Assembly: GCF_031755915.1 (NCBI RefSeq) | Contig: NC_083388.1 | Location: forward strand, 15,450,501 to 15,514,500 | DNA from: Ziziphus jujuba | Lineage: Eukaryota > Streptophyta > Magnoliopsida > Rosales > Rhamnaceae | Reading direction: 5' to 3' | DNA: 64,000 bases | Shown here: piece after piece, positions 1 through 12,008 of the stretch | How the letters are laid out: every line of letters starts with the position of its first letter | Position numbering within the stretch: position 1 is the stretch's first letter | Notes under the pieces: model-generated | Seen by the model: only the letters and a program-made list of their open reading frames with translations | What the model was told of the DNA's origin: nothing | The model's database searches: none | Program-made: the position numbers and the translations under genes

Positions 1-2443
1 TATCTACTAAGCTTTTGAATTTAATCATATTCTTTTTTTTTTTTTTTTGAACCAATAGGTAATGTTTTCTATCATTAAAAAATTAATAAAAAAAATACTA
101 TGATTAATAATTAATGTAATTGAAAACCTTAACTGGTGGGAAAAGAAAAAAAAGGCAAAACTAAATGAGCTTAATAATTGCTTACAAGAAGGGGGAGTAA
201 AAAAAATAATAATAATAAGAGTGAACTTTTTTATTTTTATTTTTATTCTTTTCAGTGCACCTCATAATAAAGATGATAATTAATGCACATCAACCTTATT
301 ATTTTTGTAATATTAACATTGTTGCATCCTAAATGATATATTACAATCTAATTTTTTTTATATATATATAATTTGATATTTTACATTCTAAACTAACTAA
401 GACTTTGCATTATTATTGAAATTCTTTTATTTTTCCGTTAAAACGCGCTGGTCATGTCCCTTTAATGAAAAGGTAATACATCTTTTTGCAACTTTAACCC
501 TCCACCTTGTTTTTTATCCATCGGGTTCTTTTCATTTCGAGATTGGAAGTAAAGCTAACCGATGAAATTCTAAATATGGTCAATGATTATATGATTGTTA
601 GAGGAAGAACCAGCAAGAATACCAAATAGCCAAAAAAAATATATATATATATATATTAATAAACCAATCCACCAAGAATCACATACTCATATTTAAAATC
701 AAATTTATCCCAGGTCTAATTTAAACCAAAACCATGAAAATTCAAAAATACTTAAATCCAAAAAGCAGGGGATTCTCTTATTAAACCAACCTGTTAGCAT
801 TAAATTTGACCATGATAATGAGCGACTGGGTTTGGTCCTTTGAAGACCTAGAAGAGCTCACTTTCCTAATCCAACACCATGATCAATCCATGCCCATCTA
901 ATCATGCAACCAAGTGAGATATTGGTGTTAGATTCAACAGTTCTCTACTGCCTTAATCCTTTTTTCACCCTTTCATGCCCTGATTCATCTAGTGTCCATC
1001 CTCCAATTCCCTCCAATTCCCTCCACATCTGCGAAATTGTATAGGTTTAAGTACAGGTGTTTGACTCTCGGCGAAATGTACGGGAATAAATTTGTCAAAG
1101 CTCTTTGGGCTTGTCTTTCGGTTTCTCATTATCGATTGGGAATTTGATGAAGCTGTAGTGTTGTCAATGTGGATTTTGATAATGAAGTTGATTCCATTGA
1201 TATTCATTGTTCTGGATTTTCCAGGGATTTTTTTTTTAACTCAATTATTGAAAAAAAAAAAAAAAAAGGAAAAAGAAAAAGTCTATGAAAAATAAAGAGA
1301 TAGAGAGAAAACGGATAAGGAATTAATTGAGCATGTATGGAGGATCAGAGGATCTTGAATTATTTCCTATTTCTTTATGCCATAAATATGGACGCAAAGA
1401 GGTACCCAGCAATTAAAAAAAAAAATGGTTGCAAAAGGGTGAAGTGGAAGAAACGACAGCTAAGAGAAGATGGAGTTTCTCTACCCTTTTTTTTTATTAA
1501 AAGCCATGTAATTTGCACATGTATTAGGTTAAGAAGGTCCATGGGAAAATCAAAATATACCAACTGTGCAAAATTTTAAGGGGTTTAGGTGTAAAATGCT
1601 AGAATAGATAATTTTTAAACTCTTATACAGCTGGGATGCTATGCTGCCAACATCTTATTATTTTTCTGTTTCATTTGTATAAAATACCATATGTTTTATT
1701 AAACCGATCAATATGTATATATATATATATAATTAATATTATAAGGGATTTATACTGTAAGAGATAGTTATTTATAATTATCAAACTACTATTTTCGTAA
1801 TTTGATAATTATAGATGGTTGTCATTTATAGTTTTTTTTTTATAATTTCATAGTTACAGATAATTATTCCTTGCTGTCTTTGTTATATATCTATATATAT
1901 ATATATATATATATATATAAGCAAATCTCACTTGTTCACTTTGTGACAATGCCAAATAGAGTCCTCTGTTATATTATTTGTTGTTGCCAAATTTTGATAA
2001 ATTTTCACACCTAAGCATCATCCCGTATTTTGTATGATCCCCATGGAGATGCAGGAGCCGCTAGCCGGATCGACCAATAAATGATATAAATGATAGGCTA
2101 GAAGAATGGGCTTATTCGACGAATTAGTGATCCCTGGCCCTAACTAACAAAGAGATGTCCTTAAAATAAGGGATTGGTTGATCGGAAAGCTCGGGCAGGA
2201 GAATCCATTTCTTTTCTTGTATTTATTAATATTCTGATTGATCTGTAGTTCAAGGCAATCTTCCTTGTCCGAGTTTAAGATGGAATAAGACCCAAACGTA
2301 GTCTCGTCGGCCAGGAAGGGGTTTTGTCTATTGATTTTTGACTCCTTTCTGGCCTTACATTTAAATAAGGGGTTCTTCTCTATCCCCTCGAGGGAAAGCC
2401 CTTATACACACCTAAATAATGTTAAAATATTGTTTGAAGCTTA
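1..2443. other. AT-rich intergenic DNA, no gene seen
   Basis: Only short, low-complexity open frames occur, and none resembles a known protein. Visible are poly(T) or poly(A) runs (about 38-48, 1249-1267) and (TA)n microsatellites (about 360-371, 640-655, 1715-1731, 1888-1919). A patch at about 2030-2420 is clearly richer in G+C than its surroundings and contains no long open frame; it may be a decayed element or regulatory DNA, but I cannot assign it. Confidence 0.6.
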
Positions 2444-3270
2444 TGGGGTATATTCAATTTAAAATTCATGGTCTGTTTGGTAAAACGAAAAGTATTGAAG
2501 GAAACTAATTTTCAAAAATTAGATTTTCGGAATTTATTTTTCCGAGAATGAGTTTTTTCAGAATTTTTTTTATAATGTTTGATTGATTATAGAAGAAAAT
2601 AGGACTTACAAGTAATTAAATAAATTTGAGTATTAAAATTAAAGGATAAAATTATATTTTAAAAAATACGTAAAACTAATTTATCAGAAAATTTTAAAAT
2701 GATACCTCTTTAGGATGATTCACTTTTTATGTCAATTTTTCACATTGTGAGATTTATTTTTTAGTGGGGCACACAACTTTCTCCTTTTAAAAATTATCCA
2801 AACAAGAGAAAATTTTACTTTTTCAGAGAATTTTATATTCCCACTAATCTTGTCATTGCCCAAACACCCGGTTAGAATATTTAAAAAGTGTTTAAAAATT
2901 TAAAGGTATTCGATTTATATTTTAAAGAATTCTATATAAGTCCAATGATATTTAATTTAGATGTTAATGGATTTTTATAAAAGTTTATTAAAATCTAGGT
3001 ATGTTCAATGAGAATTTTATAGAATTTATTTAAAAAGCCAATGACTTTAAAGGATTTAAAAAATACAGATTTTAATGAATTTGAAAGGATTTCAAAAATA
3101 AAATTGTGAAAAAAAAATTATCAATATAAAATTTAACTTTAATCCAAAAAATTTCGTTGGATTTTTTTAAATTTTTTATGAAATCTATAGAATTCAATAA
3201 TAATTTATCAAAATTTTTAAAATCTATAATTCATTTTAAATATATTAAACTATAAATTGAATACATCCCA
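2444..3270. mobile_element. MITE-like element with TGGGG... terminal inverted repeats
   Basis: The left end (2444-2461) and the reverse complement of the right end (3253-3270) agree at about 16 of 18 positions; the shared core is TATTCAATTTA on one side and its complement on the other. The interior is AT-rich, has no coding capacity and is full of aaattttaa-type stem-forming stretches. The flanking trinucleotides are TTA on the left and TAA on the right, close to the 3-bp TWA target of PIF/Harbinger elements but not an identical duplication. A second smaller element may be nested inside, because 2470-2486 and the complement of 2856-2873 both contain a TGTTTGG motif. The superfamily is inferred from ends alone. 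Confidence 0.5.
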
Positions 3271-3849
3271 TAAAATTTTAGTTAGCTTAATTCATCTTTT
3301 TTTCACTTTGAAAACATTGTTGTTTCACCATGTTTTGAATTTTTTAAATGTAGACTAGCAATATTAGGTCATATGAGATCTTATATAGACTTGGTGACAA
3401 AATCAATAAAAAATGAAGAAAAATTTGAAACAGAGATCTAGTTGACGATTTTACAAAATGCATGGGTTATATTGCTAAAAAAAAAAAAAAAAAAAAGAAC
3501 TAGTACGTATGGACCATTTTGACGCTTTTTCTGGGTCCGTCTAGAGGGAACCACAGGAATTTGCTCGAGGCGACTTTTTGTGATCATTTATAGAAATTGG
3601 TAGAGTTTGGTAAATTGATTTTTTCAAAATTTTTTTTGAATATTTAATCAAATAATTTCTCCTTTATTATTATTATTTTCTTATACTTAATCTAAATTGT
3701 TCCTTCTTCCCAAATCTAATAGAATTATTATCAATTTTAGTTTTGCATTGCCGATCGATCGAATAATATCAAGTCATTTTATAATAAAAGTTTTAATATA
3801 AATTTAAAATAAACATGTGTACTTGACTTATATTTGCTAGAAGCCAATT
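3271..3849. other. Intergenic DNA with poly(A) tract
   Basis: No gene is seen. The stretch contains a 19-base A run at about 3478-3496 and a short G+C-richer piece at 3505-3575. The right part leads into the copia relic at 3850. Confidence 0.5.
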
Positions 3850-3942
3850 TTGAGATATATATATATATATATATATTTTAAAAAAAGCCAACCTGGTGCA
3901 AGTGTCTATCTACTTTTTTTGATGAATACAAATGGCATCGAC

Positions 3943-3973
<31 letters not shown>

Positions 3974-4199
3974 TTTTTAAAAAGCCAGCCTGGTGCAAGT
4001 GGCATCTACTTTTTTTGATGAATACAAATGGCACCTACTTGCTTCTTTTATGTAGATTGATGATATGTTACTAGCAAGCAAGGGCATGTTGGAAATTTAG
4101 GAGTTGAAACTTCAGCTCAAAGGAAAGCTTGAGATCAAGAATATGATACCAGCTCAAATAATTTTAGGAATGGAAATAACTCCGGATAGACAAAAAATT

Positions 4200-4230
<31 letters not shown>

Positions 4231-4463
4231 GAAAACCTTTATCTTTGTCGGAAAAGTGTTATAGTAGCAAAGAACTTGAAGGTTTGGTATGTCTCATGCT
4301 AAACCCATACCAATAAGCACATCAATAGCTCAATATTTTAAGCTATGGGTAGATCAAGCTCATAAAAACGATGGATGAAATTAGACACTTGGCATCAATT
4401 CCTTTTGCAAATGTTGTTGGAAGTATTATGTAATGCCATATTTGGTGTACGCAACTAGCATAA
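3850..4463 (+). pseudogene. Ty1/copia reverse transcriptase relic
   Basis: Around 4044-4190 the translation, with frame changes and stops, reads through a VDD-M-LLASK block and an EIK...ILGMEI block, the hallmark of the copia reverse transcriptase catalytic region. Further on, 4225-4463 still gives the KLW...ASIPFANVVGSIM region that follows it in copia Pol. Upstream, a roughly 60-bp segment containing gcctggtgcaagtg is present twice (about 3883-3942 and 3976-4035), separated by a (TA)n tract. No open frame survives. The RNase H part of the same element lies beyond the hAT insertion at 4566-5514. Full length and LTRs cannot be placed. Confidence 0.7.
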
Positions 4464-4501
4464 TTAAAAAAAAAAAAAAAAGAAATAAAAAAAGAAAAGG
4501 T

Positions 4502-4521
4502 CAACAACAACAACAACAACA
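4502..4521. repeat. (CAA)n microsatellite
   Basis: A run of seven CAA/ACA triplets lies immediately left of the hAT element. It is a simple sequence repeat and has no coding meaning here. Confidence 0.8.
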
Positions 4522-4565
4522 ATGAACTAGCTTAATTAATAAATTCATGGAAGAGCTCATAAGTA

Positions 4566-5514
4566 TAGGGATGTCAACGGGGCGGGGCGGGTCCGGTTTT
4601 TAAAATTCCGTCTCCATCCCCGTATGGGATTTTTCATCCCATCCCCGCAATTTTCCCCCTTTTTTTAGAAGCGGGGCGGGGACGGGGATTCCCCAATCGG
4701 TGGCGGTGCCGGGACGGTTTCCCCATTTGTTTTTTTTCATATAATTAATATAATTTTTTTTGATAAATTTATATTAAAAAAATTTCTTCTATAAACAAAA
4801 TATAAATAAAATGACCAAAAATATAATAAAAATACAATAAAAGATATCAAAGTTCAAATTTATAATTTTAATAACATACATTCTCAAAAAATACAATATA
4901 ATATAATCCAAATACATAAACATAAAATTTATAAAAATACACATGCACACATAATAAAGTTTTACTTCTTATTTCCTTAAGTCTCCATGAAAGAATGTTC
5001 CGTAAGAGTTGATTGCTACAAAAATAGACAAAAATATTAAATAATATCAAAAAATTTTAAACAATTTAATATAAACATTTTTTGTAATAAATAAATTCAA
5101 TTTACCTCCTCATCAATTTCTATGTCACTCATAGTAGAAGAACAAGCTCCAACATACGGTGAAGAAGATGAAGCTAACAAAAATGAGATTAATTAGTTAA
5201 CAATAAATAAAAAAATTATTAAACACAAAAAAATATAAAATTTAATTTTTCATACCATTAATTTCAGCCCATAACCAATCGAATAAGTTTAATTTTAATT
5301 TTCAAAATATTAAAAAAATATGAAAAAAAAAGTAATATATACGGGCCGGGTTCGGGCCGGGGTCTTTAATACCTGGTCCTGGCCCATCCCCGCTTCGGGT
5401 CTAAGAGAGTAAGCCCAAGCCCGCCCCATCACCCCGTTTTTGCGGGGAAAAACCGCCCCGTTAGGGGCGGTGCACGGCGATTTCGGGGATGGACGGGGCA
5501 AATTGACATCCCTA
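4566..5514. mobile_element. Non-autonomous hAT element, 949 bp, with perfect 8-bp TSD
   Basis: The ends are TAGGGATGTCAA on the left and TTGACATCCCTA on the right, a perfect 12-bp terminal inverted repeat of hAT type. They are flanked on both sides by the identical octamer CATAAGTA (4558-4565 and 5515-5522), the target-site duplication size of hAT transposons. Subterminal regions are strikingly GC-rich (ggggcgggg and ccccg motifs) while the middle is AT-rich. No transposase is encoded, so movement would need one supplied in trans. The element splits a copia pol relic (RT left, RNase H right). A decayed relative lies at 48586-49084. Confidence 0.93.
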
Positions 5515-5639
5515 CATAAGTATTGGAAAATAAGCTTTATATACATTATTGGTTTGCTTTTTACTAGTTATAATTTTTAAGATATATGGTAATCTAATAA
5601 GATATCAAAGTTTTGGTAATCAAGAGGTTTTGTATTTGA

Positions 5640-5935
5640 TCCTTGATATTTTAAATTTGTATGAGTTTTGAAGTACCTCTAAAAGGAACTGCAAATGTTC
5701 TTTTTGCTTATAGTAGAGTTGAGTCAAGCTTAGGAGTTATTGTGGGGCATTGATGACTTAGATTATGCACGTCTCTAACAAGCATTGGAGTTATTTTCTA
5801 TTAAAGCAGAGTATATGGCTGTAACTGAGACGATAAAAGACACTTTGATGGTTCACTATGATAGTCAAAGTGTTATATATTTGACTAAAAATTAAAGGAA
5901 ATATTTCATTGATACTTCCAAGGTTTAAAGTAATT
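5640..5935 (+). pseudogene. Ty1/copia RNase H relic
   Basis: Translation at about 5790-5905 gives an AEYMAVTE block followed by YDSQSVIYLTKN, the conserved acidic motifs of copia RNase H, with in-frame stops and frame shifts before and after. The position and strand fit the missing C-terminal part of the RT relic at 3850-4463, so I read both as one element split by the hAT insertion. It is nonfunctional. Confidence 0.7.
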
Positions 5936-5981
5936 ACAAACGCATCTTTCAGATTTCTACTAAATCATCAACAGCCCCTGG

Positions 5982-6627
5982 TCTTCACCCTCTCTCCTAT
6001 GTAGCAATCTAAATTATCCTTATACGCTTAATATAGTTAAATTTTTTGTGTTTATTTTTTTTCCCTATTTTGCAATAATTAATTTGAAGAACTATCATTT
6101 TTTTTCTATACTTTTAATTAATTTTTATTTAAACAATGTAATAATTTTTCAGTTTAAAAAATATATGATAATTTTAATTAGGTAAGCTTTTTAAGTAAGT
6201 TATATATTCAGAATTCTTCTTCTTCTTCACCAAAAAAAATAAATAAATAAATAAAAATAAAAAAATAAAGGAGAACAAAAAGTTATACATTTGACAAGTA
6301 CATTTTAGTTAAATATATTTGACAAATTATAATACTCTTATTTAAATATACATGACAAATTATAGTACATTTTAATAGATTTAGTTAATTATTTGACTAA
6401 TTATCACTTATTTAAAAAAGTTTATCCAATTAAAATCATCATATATATTTTTTATATATAGATTAAAAAAATTTGAAGTTTTCAAATTAATTTTTGCAAA
6501 ATCTTCTTAAAAAAACCAAGTTAATTTTAATTTGCAAAAATAAAAAGAAGCACAAGGCATTTAAAGGAAATTTAACTTACTAATAAAGGCATAAAGGTAA
6601 TTTAAACCACATAGGAGAGATTGAAGA
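5982..6627. mobile_element. Fold-back/MITE candidate
   Basis: The left arm 5982-6028 and the reverse complement of the right arm 6587-6627 can be aligned by eye with a few small gaps; both contain tctcctatgt followed by a taaatta core. Between them is AT-rich DNA with no coding potential. The true ends could lie some tens of bases further out, and I see no clear target duplication, so the superfamily is unknown. Confidence 0.4.
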
Positions 6628-6779
6628 TAGATGGTTTGCTAAAACAATAATGTTATAAGCACCAAAATATATGTCAAGTTTATTTACCAAATAACATATA
6701 TTAAGATAATATTAATTGGTATTTTTGTATAACCTAAATATGAATAAGTGAATTTAAAGAAGTCATAATAGTAGTACTT

Positions 6780-7480
6780 ATATATTGGTTTCCTTCCATC
6801 TGTTGATTTGCCTTTGCTTGAGTTGTTACCTCTCATCCTACCTTGACTACCTTCTTGTTATCTTTTCCATTCCCAATAATAAGGGCATGTGATTATCCTT
6901 TCTCCTAGCCTTCTCATAAAATAGAACATCAGTTATCATATTCATAATAAGTTTGCCCTTTGGAATCAAATTATTAAGAGAGACTACCAACGTCTCTTGA
7001 TTGTCTGGAAGAGAGCTAAGAAGAAGGAATGCTTGTTTTTAGCCCCTAATTACAACTCCATAGTAGATAGCTATTTACCAAGCTCTGAAATTCACTAGTG
7101 TGCTTGGTTATAGAAGTTTCACTCTTCAATTTGAAATTCACCAAACGTCTCATTATCATGGCTTTATTCCAAGCGGTCTTGGCCTGAGACATATTCCACA
7201 ACTTTTTTTCCAAAGGGCATATGTGCCTAACTCTTGCACAACATAATGAAAGACATTGTGAACAATCTACTGTTGGATCTAACTGACTATTTTCCTGTTC
7301 ATCTTCTTCCATTCTGCTTCTTTGGTCGAATTAAGATTATTTCCTTTGGCATCTAAGGGGTCAAACAAGTGATTGGGATTGAGGAAATCTTTCATTTGAG
7401 GTCTCTAAAGTGTATAATTTGTCACAATAAACCAAATCATAGTTTTCGATAATGAGTCTTTCATTGACATCTTGCTCTAC
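6780..7480 (-). pseudogene. Ty1/copia gag relic
   Basis: On the minus strand, 7312-7046 reads a 88-residue stretch including RRLVNFKLKSETSITKHTSE, typical of the UBN2-type gag of plant copia elements. It continues, after a frameshift near 7040, into LLLLSSLPDNQETLVVSLNN and NMITDVLF (about 7040-6930), the next conserved gag segment. The N-terminal part (FDPLDAKGNN and neighbours) is seen in another frame at about 7400-7300. The gene is broken by frameshifts. Upstream on the same strand is a PBS-like sequence at 8010-8023, which suggests the element's 5' LTR lay at about 8025-8440. Confidence 0.7.
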
Positions 7481-8009
7481 AATGGATTGATCAAAAAATT
7501 GAAGTTGAATTTAGCAAAATGGAGTTCACCAATGTGTCCAAAATGGTAAAAAATGTTAGATTTGACTCTTTTAGGATCAAATCTAAATCTCAAAAAATTT
7601 AAAGCAAAGCTATAATTTCTAAAAGTTATGGACCAAACTGCAATTACCATAATTATAGGGCAAACTTTCAAATACCAGAAAATATAGAAGAAATTTGCAA
7701 TTTTTGAAAATCTAAAGACTATTGTTGATGTGGCGGATGACATACTAGATTTGCTAACATGTTAGGGTGATATGTCATTGCGTGGCAAATGAATGTGGCA
7801 TCCTCTCTATGTGGCTTGGCTTGGCTTGCGGCTCAACTTGGCTTGGTTGATTGGCATGTGTGTGGTGCATGATCGGCATGTGTAGATGTGTTCAGTGGCT
7901 CGTGGACATCCGATTGGGTTCATTCTCTTTGTTTTGGTGAGATCTATCATTTGATATGTTCAAATCTCAATTTAGAGCCTATTTATAACTAATTTTACCT
8001 CTCAATTTG

Positions 8010-8023
8010 GAGCTTTGATATCA
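8010..8023 (-). other. Degenerate tRNA-iMet-type primer binding site
   Basis: The minus strand reads TGATATCAAAGCTC, which resembles the common plant copia primer binding site TGGTATCAGAGC. It sits about 530 bases upstream of the minus-strand gag relic, the expected arrangement. The 5' LTR itself (about 8025-8440) is not confirmed because no second LTR copy is present in the window. Confidence 0.45.
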
Positions 8024-8449
8024 CTTATTATGATTTTTTTTTATCATAAAAAGCACAAAAAAAAGGAAACCAAGTAAATAAAAACACAAAAATTATGAAG
8101 AAAAGATGTATTATTATTTTTATTTTGGAAAACAATACATAAAAATCTTCTCTCAAAGCTCTCTCTGAAAGCATCTAAAATTCTATATTGTTTACGGTAC
8201 TAGACTGAAAGACTAGCACCTATCATAGGGTTAAAAGGTTTTCTTTTTAACAAAATAACTTAGCCACAAAATAAACTTAAACATGAAGTAAACTTAGCTT
8301 ACAAGAAAAAAATTCGCATGGGCTAGGCTTTCAAAATTAGGTTGGACCTCATAATTTAGACTTACCAGTGGAAGGTGTTCCTATTTGTGTTGAATTACTT
8401 AAAGCTAGTTCCATTGGAATAGATTGTATATGAAATTGACTATCATTGG

Positions 8450-8805
8450 TGTAACAGCCCAGTCCACTCGTATGAGATATTGTCTGCTTTGGGCCCAGTC
8501 TGCACGGTTTTAAAAGCCCGCTCAAGGAAAAGGTGCCCACATCTTCTTGTAAGGCATGCTTCGTTCCCCTTTCTAACCGATGTGGGATCTCACAATCCAC
8601 CCCTCTTGGGGTCTAGCGTCCTCGTTGGCACACCAATCCGGGATCGGCTCTGATACCAACTGTAATAGCCCAGTCCACCCGCATAAGATATTGTCCGCTT
8701 TGGGTTCAGTCCGCACAATTTTAAAAGGCCTCTCAAGGGAAAGGTACCTACACCCTTTTATAAAGCATGCTTCGTTCTCCTTTCCAACCGATGTGGGATC
8801 TCACA
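8450..8805 (-). mobile_element. Complete TRIM retrotransposon (Katydid-like)
   Basis: Two 145-bp direct repeats (8450-8594 and 8661-8805) each begin TGTAAYAGCCCAG and end GGGATCTCACA. They enclose a 66-bp interior. Read on the minus strand, the interior begins with TTGGTATCAGAGCC, a tRNA-iMet primer binding site, and ends with a purine-rich CCCCAAGAGGGG stretch before the 3' LTR. The flanking pentamers are ATTGG and ATCGG, a target duplication with one change. No protein is encoded. LTRs starting TGTGAGATCCCACAT on the minus strand match the Katydid-type TRIMs of eudicots as I recall them; Cassandra was excluded because no 5S-like sequence is seen. Confidence 0.9.
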
Positions 8806-11126
8806 ATCGGGGTTCAAATATACGTAAATTAAAATATTAGTTAGAGGGGTTCATATGTACAAAAAATTAATTTTAATATAACTTTTTAAGTTAATACATT
8901 TTTTTTTTGTTTAATAACTTTACAAAAAGCACTATTTTGGTTGTTCTGTTTTTCTCTATATTTGTTGGTAATGATGTTGAGCAAAATTTCAAAATGACTT
9001 TCTTGTAATTTAATTTGTCATTGAATAAGTGGTGAGTGTGCTAGTTGCTCCCTTGGATGACATATTTCTTGGTGTTCCTGCTTTCATTTTACTTTTAGAT
9101 AAGTTTCAAAATTTTGGTATTGATGGAAATATCGAAGGTTCAAAATATAAAAATTTCTGTGTAAATATTGGAAAATATCAAATATTGATAAAAATTCACA
9201 AAAAAAGGGTGAAAATTTATTTTAAAAAATAGAATTTTTTTTTGGAAACTTTAGCATTAGCTTATTTAAACAATCAACTATCAATTTGATTATAAAAATT
9301 GCAAAAATATTGAATAGATATTATATTTTTTTAATCAATTTAATTTATAATAAGCGGTAACTATTATAAATAAACTATTATTGAAAAAAAATACAAAAAA
9401 GTTTATATTTGATAAATTATTTATTAATTAAGATAAAACAATCATTACAATTATATTATATTTCATAAATATCTTCTCAATACTCATAGAACTCTTAGAT
9501 AATTAAAAATTATTAGTAATTTTCTTGTTCGCATTTTGAGATGTAAAATATAAAAAGTAATTATTAAAATATGTATCTTCTTAATAATTTTTTATGTAAT
9601 TATTAATATATTAACTATAAGAATATTGTATTAAATATAGTTGTTTTTTAGTTAGTATAATATATTCTATCATATTTTTATTTTTATTTGCTTAATGTTT
9701 TTAATTTAAATACTATCAATATCAATTCTATATAATATTGTATTTCCATGTTATTATTTTTCATTCTTATATAATCAATTATTAACTTATAATTATAGGA
9801 TTCTAATGAATCCATCTTATACAAAATGTATAGCAAGTGTATATATATATATATATATATTATCAATAAATAGAACTTATTAAGGTTATTGAATTTAATT
9901 TACTCCGTTTTATCTATATCATTAAATACTTAAAAAATAATTAATATGTTAAAACAAACTATCACTAAAGTTAATTTGGTAAAACAATTTACTAAATATC
10001 AAGAATATTTTTGAATTTTATATAAAATTAAAAAAATTTCATTGATATTTCCAAAAATTCCATGGAAAGTTTGAAAATTTATATGGAAATTTTTGAAATT
10101 TTGATGAATATTATGGAATTTTTTAACTAAATTGTTAAGGATTTGATGTAGATATTTTGAAAAAAATTTTTATGAAAATTTTGATGAAATTTCAGAAATT
10201 TCTATAGATATTATACAAATTCTATCCATTTCCATTTGAAACCAAAATTTTATTTCGACCCCTTAAAAAGATAGAAATTTCAAAGAAATTTTGGATATTT
10301 AAAACCTTGCTTTTTGATTTTATTTTTTTTATTGGTATTGATCTGTTAAACTTTCTGGGGAATTGATGACAATATTTATGTATGTTAAAATCCTATTATT
10401 CTTAAAAATTTCAATTGTCAAAAAAAAAAAAAAAGTAAATTTAAGTTTGTCGATGAACGCATTAATGATTTGGTTAGAGCTATCTACTTGATCAAATTCT
10501 CACATGACCATTTAATTTTTTTCTTTTTGTTTTTTTCCACTTAGTCTATTCAGTAATCTCCATATTGACAACATATAATAGGATTAATCTCATTTACAAC
10601 CTCTGAAGTCTGCCTATATTTTAAATTATATTCAGAAATTTGAAAGATTCCATTAATATCCATGTCATTGCCACTTTTCTCTTAGATTTAACAAAAAAAG
10701 GTAAAATTGTAATGCATATATTTTTTTTATAATTTAAGTTTGAATATAATATTACCAACCCTTTTCCCGTTATTTCCAAAAATGTTAAGGAAAAAAAAAA
10801 AAAAAGAAGCATTAACAAATTGGAAATATTTTTTCACGTGTTGGAATGGGACAGACCCGTTTTTTTTCACCTACCTCTTCTTTCTTCTTCTCAACATTTT
10901 ATCTAGCATACAAAAAAAAGAGAAAAAAATTATTGCTTTGTTGTTCTATAGACCAAGGAAGAAAATGTCGAAGATGTCGCCGAGAATGTCGGATATCACC
11001 GACCACCGACAATGATAGAAGGGGAGAAGAAATTTCTATCAGTGATGTCATCGAAACGTCGCCAGTGTCGTTCATTGTTGACTTATCGGAAGAAGTTGGC
11101 CAAACTTTCGTGAAGTCAGTGGAAAG

Positions 11127-11182
11127 CCAGTGAAATTTCATGTAATGTCGCCATTCCAGTGAAATTTCATGTAATGTTGCCA
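11127..11182. repeat. Tandem duplication, about 28-bp unit
   Basis: The segment containing agtgaaatttcatgtaatg is present twice head to tail, followed each time by tYgccattc. It lies inside the inverted-repeat-bounded block and probably reflects slippage. Confidence 0.75.
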
Positions 11183-11269
11183 TTCACTCCTCTGGGGATG
11201 ATTTCAAATAGCTCTGGCCAGTTGATTTCAAGTGGGAAATTAAGTTAAAAGAAAAAAAAAACAAAACAA

Positions 11270-11540
11270 AAATTAAAGGTTTTCAAGTGGGATGCAATCA
11301 GTCCTGTGGGAAATTAACAAAAATGAAAATATAGAAACAAAAGGTTTGATGTTCGCTCGATCGAATGGTTATAGGAGGGGATTCACTCATGTGATACTGA
11401 TGAAGGTTTTCAAGTGGGTTTTCAAGTGTGGTGCAATTGGTCTTGTGGGGAATTAACAAAAAAGAAAATCTAGAAATAGAGGGGATTCACTTATATGATA
11501 CTAATGAGGTTTTCAACGAGGGATTCACTCATGTGATACT
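11270..11540. repeat. Imperfect direct repeats
   Basis: Phrases such as ggggattcactcatgtgata, ttttcaagtgggat and gtggggaattaacaaaaaa recur two to three times with a spacing of roughly 115-130 bases. There is no coding capacity. Confidence 0.6.
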
Positions 11541-12008
11541 GAATGAGTCATGAAAAAAATGTGGGGAACCGGAGTTTTCAAGTGGGGTCCAAGGCTCTAA
11601 GTTTTTCTTAATTTTTTGTAATTAATTTTATTTATTTATTTTGTTTTGATTCTTTTGAGAATTAATTTTTAAATAATACTTGCATTTGGAAAAAGATTAA
11701 AATTTAGTTTGATGAAGTAGTGTAGACTGCAGAGAAGGTCATGTATCTTAATATTATTTGTTAAATTTTTTATATTTTGGTGATAATAAATATTGTATTT
11801 TTTTTAGTTACAATAATTTTTAATATTTATAGACTATGTTACCATTCTTGTATTCTAATTATTGTATTTTTTATATTGTTTTACTGTATTAATTATCTCA
11901 TATGTAAAAATTTATTTTTTAAATTAAATATTTACAGTTTCCGTAATTTTGTCGATATTTCCATCAATATTTTCATAAAATTTTACCTTCGATATTTCCA
12001 TCAATACC

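Larger units (their letters stand above)
9116..12008. repeat. 2.9-kb block bounded by a perfect 24-nt inverted repeat
   Basis: Bases 9116-9139 and 11985-12008 are exact reverse complements (core TTGATGGAAATATCGAAGG). Imperfect extensions and further gatggaaat-type copies occur inside the block (10020-10310 and 11950-11975). The interior also holds imperfect direct repeats at about 11127-11182 and 11270-11530. Between 10900 and 11130 a tgtcg-rich stretch is open on both strands, but I recognise no protein. The layout fits a non-autonomous DNA transposon (Mutator-like or other) with long degenerate terminal repeats. No target duplication was identified. Confidence 0.45.

Noticed and set aside
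989..1579. Several 60-80-residue open frames on both strands
   Set aside because: They are low-complexity, overlap each other and resemble no family; such frames are expected by chance in AT-rich DNA.
8450..8805. Cassandra-type TRIM
   Set aside because: Cassandra LTRs carry a 5S rRNA-like segment, which is not present here.
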